From Candidatus Zipacnadia bacterium (lineage in GTDB: Bacteria > Armatimonadota > UBA5377 > JALGUK01): 7,525 bases of DNA. The position numbers were made by a program, and so were the translations under genes. The stretch is from contig JALGUK010000106.1 of the NCBI GenBank assembly GCA_029820875.1, forward strand, positions 1 to 7,525, in the 5' to 3' direction. Positions 5,444 through 7,525 of this stretch are shown here, in pieces. How positions within the stretch are numbered: position 1 is the stretch's first letter; the number at the start of each line of letters is the position of its first letter. Under the pieces are notes generated by a model. It searched no databases, was not told the origin of the DNA, and worked only from the letters and a program-made list of their open reading frames with translations.

Positions 5444-6028
5444 ATGAGTCGAGCCGACGACATCAGACTCGTTCGACGGGCACGGGAGGGGGATTCGGAC
5501 GCCTTCCGTCAGCTCTTCGACAGACACCACAAGCGCCTGTACAACTATATGGTTTACGCGGTAAACGAGACCGGTGACGCCGCCGATCTGACCCAGATGA
5601 CGTTCATAAAGGCCTGGGAGAACCTCCCGCGGCTGAAGAATCCTAATGCCTTTGTGACCTGGCTCCACCGAATCGCGGTCAACGTTGTCAAGGATTACGC
5701 GAGAAAGCGCAAGGACAGCCCAATGACAGACATTATCGAGGACTACACGACAGAGCCATTGCAGCCACCGGACCCGGCAACATCCGATCCGGAGACTGTA
5801 GTGGCCGATAAACAAAGAGGCAATGCAGTGCGTCAGGCCGTCTCTTCGTTGCCGGATAAGCACCGGGACGTTGTTGTGATGCACCATCTCGAAGGGATGG
5901 AGATTACCCAAATCGCCCAGGTGCTCGGCGTGGCGGAGGGTACAGTGCTGTCCCGGCTGGCGCGGGCGCGGGAAACGCTCAAACGGAAGTTGAGGAGGCT
6001 CGTTGATGAGCCACCCGAGGTGGGATGA
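5444..6028 (+). CDS. ECF-family RNA polymerase sigma factor (RpoE/SigW-like), plus operon
   Basis: This 194-residue sigma-70-family protein has regions 2 and 4 only. Region 2 is at about 17-88: LFDRHHKRLYNYM, the core-binding motif ADLTQMTFIKAW (47-58) and VTWLHRIAVNVVKDYARKRK (71-90). A Pro/acidic linker (about 96-120) follows. Region 4 is at about 128-185, with SLPDKHRDVVVMHHLEGM and the helix-turn-helix TQIAQVLGVAEGTVLSRLARAR. It is clearly a different protein from the sigma factor encoded on the other strand, with a different linker and different -10 and -35 reading helices, so the two are not a recent duplication. Its stop overlaps the anti-sigma start (ATGA). With an RseB-like gene next in line, an envelope-stress role is the best guess. 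Confidence 0.95.
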   Translation: MSRADDIRLVRRAREGDSDAFRQLFDRHHKRLYNYMVYAVNETGDAADLTQMTFIKAWENLPRLKNPNAFVTWLHRIAVNVVKDYARKRKDSPMTDIIEDYTTEPLQPPDPATSDPETVVADKQRGNAVRQAVSSLPDKHRDVVVMHHLEGMEITQIAQVLGVAEGTVLSRLARARETLKRKLRRLVDEPPEVG

Positions 6029-6528
6029 AGATGAATTGCCGACAAGTTGTCAAACTGCTGCCTGAGTATAGCGTTGGGGGTCTGAGCGCCCGGAAGCGCG
6101 CCGAAATTGCAGCCCACGTGGCTGAGTGCGATGCGTGTCGGCGCGAGCTTGCAGCGCTCGAGGCGACAGGCCGTCTCATGGATGCACTGCCCGCGTCGGA
6201 ACCTCCGCGGGACCTGTGGTCTGGAATTGCAGAGGCCATCAAAGCCGGTAATACCCGAGCGTCCCGGTGGAAGCGCTGGGTCTCATCCGGGACAACGAGA
6301 AGATGGGCTGTAGTCGCTGCAGTGGCCGTGCTTATTATTGCACTAGCGGCGGGAATTATGCTGTACCGCTTTTCCGCTCCGTTGACGCTCGTCGAGGCGC
6401 CCGACCCCGAAAGCGTGGTCTACAGTGAATGGTACGCGGGCGCCGCCTGGAACTCCGCATTGGCGGATCGAAGCGGGATTGCCCTTGCGCTGGCGATGAC
6501 GCCAGACCAGGAGGAGAGTGTGCCGTGA
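6025..6528 (+). CDS. Zinc-finger, RseA-like membrane anti-sigma factor
   Basis: This 167-residue protein is predicted to sequester the sigma factor encoded upstream. C5 plus H31-x3-C35-x2-C38 (HVAECDAC) form the zinc-associated anti-sigma motif. One membrane helix lies at about 94-114, after a basic stretch (RWKRW, TRRW). Only about 53 residues follow outside, ending in an acidic tail (DQEESVP). In the RseA paradigm, the outer part is bound by RseB and cut when envelope damage is sensed; the RseB-like gene next in the operon fits that. The start at 6025 overlaps the sigma stop. ATG 6031, two codons on, is an alternative. Confidence 0.93.
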   Translation: MKMNCRQVVKLLPEYSVGGLSARKRAEIAAHVAECDACRRELAALEATGRLMDALPASEPPRDLWSGIAEAIKAGNTRASRWKRWVSSGTTRRWAVVAAVAVLIIALAAGIMLYRFSAPLTLVEAPDPESVVYSEWYAGAAWNSALADRSGIALALAMTPDQEESVP

Positions 6529-7525
6529 GACGGCGACTAATCCTGATTTCGGTTGCCGGCGCCGTGGTCTGTGGTGTGTTGGCTCTTGCCTTCTCGCTTC
6601 GAAGCGCAGAGGATGCCAGAGCCGTGAGTTTGCTTCGTGCGACGCTGACAGCGGACCGTACAACGGACTTGACCGCCATCGAGATTATCGAGCGACTCTC
6701 GCGAGGAAAGCTCATCAGAGCGCGGGGGCGCCTTTTGCGCCATGGCCGATGCTCCGCCCGGATTTTCAAACGCGGCGAGGATGAGTTCATAATCATCGAC
6801 ACCGGAACCCAGATTCTCCGCCTAGACCCTAAACGGGAACGAGTGACGACCGTGCAGAAGCTTCCTGAGCCTTCCGACGAAAAGAAGCTGCTGCGAAACT
6901 ATCGCCCTCGCCTGGTCGGACGCGAAACCATCGCGGGTCGGCCGGCATATGTACTGACACTTACGAATCGCCATCGGGGCAACATCGCCAGGAAGCTCTG
7001 GATAGATACAGACCGGCACATCATCCTGCAGCGTGAAAGCATGAATGCCGATGGGCAGCTCGTCAGTCGAACGACACTGATGGACATCCGTTTCGGCACT
7101 CCTACGGAGCCAATTCCCTCGCCCCCACCTCACTGTAAGCAGAAAACGCCAGCCCGGGACCTTCAGTCGGTCAGCATCCGGGAGGCCCAGCAAGCACTTG
7201 GTGAGCCGCTGCTTGTTCCAGGCTATCTGCCCGCTGGTTATGAATTGCAGGGCGTCTACAAGTTCGAAACCGGCAGTGGCTCTAAGGCCGTCGAGCTTCG
7301 TTACAATGACGGGCTGAAGGCCCTGTCAGTCTACGAACATCGCCACGGCTATATGGACCGTCGGCGGTACCATGAGAAGACGTCGCCTGGAATTCGTCGC
7401 GGGCCCCGTCGGAGCCGCGACGGCCGACGGCCCAGCAGCCGCGGTTCCCATATACCTGTTCTGCTTAATCGAGGAGCGGTCAAGACGGTGCGCGTGTTCG
7501 AAAACGATATAACCGTCGTTATTGT
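6525..7525 (+). CDS. RseB/MucB-like sigma-E regulatory protein (3' end outside window)
   Basis: This reads as an exported protein expected to bind the neighbouring anti-sigma and protect it from cleavage. The start is GTG 6525, overlapping the anti-sigma stop (GTGA); 333 codons are in the window. Residues about 4-24 form a signal peptide or anchor. The N-terminal domain (about 30-190) reads as the LolA-like fold of MucB/RseB, with NYRPRLVGRETIAGRPAYVL (125-144), RKLWIDTDRHIILQ (156-169) and a strand ending LMDIRF. After a Pro-rich linker (196-202), the C-terminal domain begins VPGYLPAGYELQGVYKF, followed by VELRYNDGLKALSVYEHR, typical of the RseB second domain. An Arg/Gly/Ser-rich insert (about 279-308) interrupts this domain. 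In RseB the fold senses mislocalised outer-membrane lipoprotein or lipopolysaccharide signals. Whether the ligand is the same here is unknown. Confidence 0.85.
   Translation, partial: MRRRLILISVAGAVVCGVLALAFSLRSAEDARAVSLLRATLTADRTTDLTAIEIIERLSRGKLIRARGRLLRHGRCSARIFKRGEDEFIIIDTGTQILRLDPKRERVTTVQKLPEPSDEKKLLRNYRPRLVGRETIAGRPAYVLTLTNRHRGNIARKLWIDTDRHIILQRESMNADGQLVSRTTLMDIRFGTPTEPIPSPPPHCKQKTPARDLQSVSIREAQQALGEPLLVPGYLPAGYELQGVYKFETGSGSKAVELRYNDGLKALSVYEHRHGYMDRRRYHEKTSPGIRRGPRRSRDGRRPSSRGSHIPVLLNRGAVKTVRVFENDITVVI

Noticed and set aside
1..7525. CRISPR arrays, tRNA or rRNA genes, insertion sequences, phage genes, toxin-antitoxin pairs
   Set aside because: Nothing matching was seen. The only DNA-level repeats are the single 29-bp duplication and short intergenic repeats.

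Overview
The window is a compact, gene-dense bacterial segment of fairly high GC, built around two divergent ECF sigma factor operons. Zinc-finger anti-sigma factors with one membrane span, an RseB-like protein and exported proteins point to a Gram-negative-type envelope. The mix of ECF pairs, a sugar or polyol dehydrogenase and a carbohydrate-enzyme-like beta-rich protein would fit an environmental heterotroph (Armatimonadota, Planctomycetota or a related uncultured lineage). That placement is a guess, because the window holds no phylogenetic marker.

Minus-strand operon, read from about 5000 down to 1: ECF sigma factor (4995-4357); zinc-finger anti-sigma with a long Ala/Pro-rich outer tail (4360-3263, ATGA overlap with the sigma gene); an exported all-helical protein made of about 15-residue YPDL-type repeats (3237-2434); a zinc-dependent medium-chain dehydrogenase (2302-1212) broken by an exact 29-bp tandem duplication; a small protein with two membrane segments (1193-657); and a beta-rich, carbohydrate-enzyme-like protein that runs off the left edge (644 to <1). 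Gaps are 25, about 130, 18 and 12 bp, so co-transcription is plausible.

Plus-strand operon, read from 5444 to the right edge: a second, different ECF sigma factor (5444-6028), a short zinc-finger anti-sigma (6025-6528) and a RseB/MucB-like protein (6525 to >7525). They are joined by ATGA and GTGA stop/start overlaps. This is the layout of the classical sigma-E/RseA/RseB envelope-stress module.

The 448-bp divergent region (4996-5443) has no convincing gene. It holds three candidate sigma-E-type promoters (GGAAC-like -35, 16-17 bp spacer, TCAAA or CGTC-like -10). Two read toward the minus operon and one toward the plus operon, and the two gene-proximal ones sit at nearly the same distance from their start codons. 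A-tracts lie upstream of one, and an imperfect palindrome and a direct repeat upstream of the other. This predicts that the two systems autoregulate and perhaps cross-regulate.

The least familiar elements are the YPDL-repeat protein and the duplicated RGPxYxDLPR motif in the outer tail of the first anti-sigma. Both may belong to an undescribed envelope-sensing branch of the first ECF system. That is inference from gene order and sequence pattern, not shown function.
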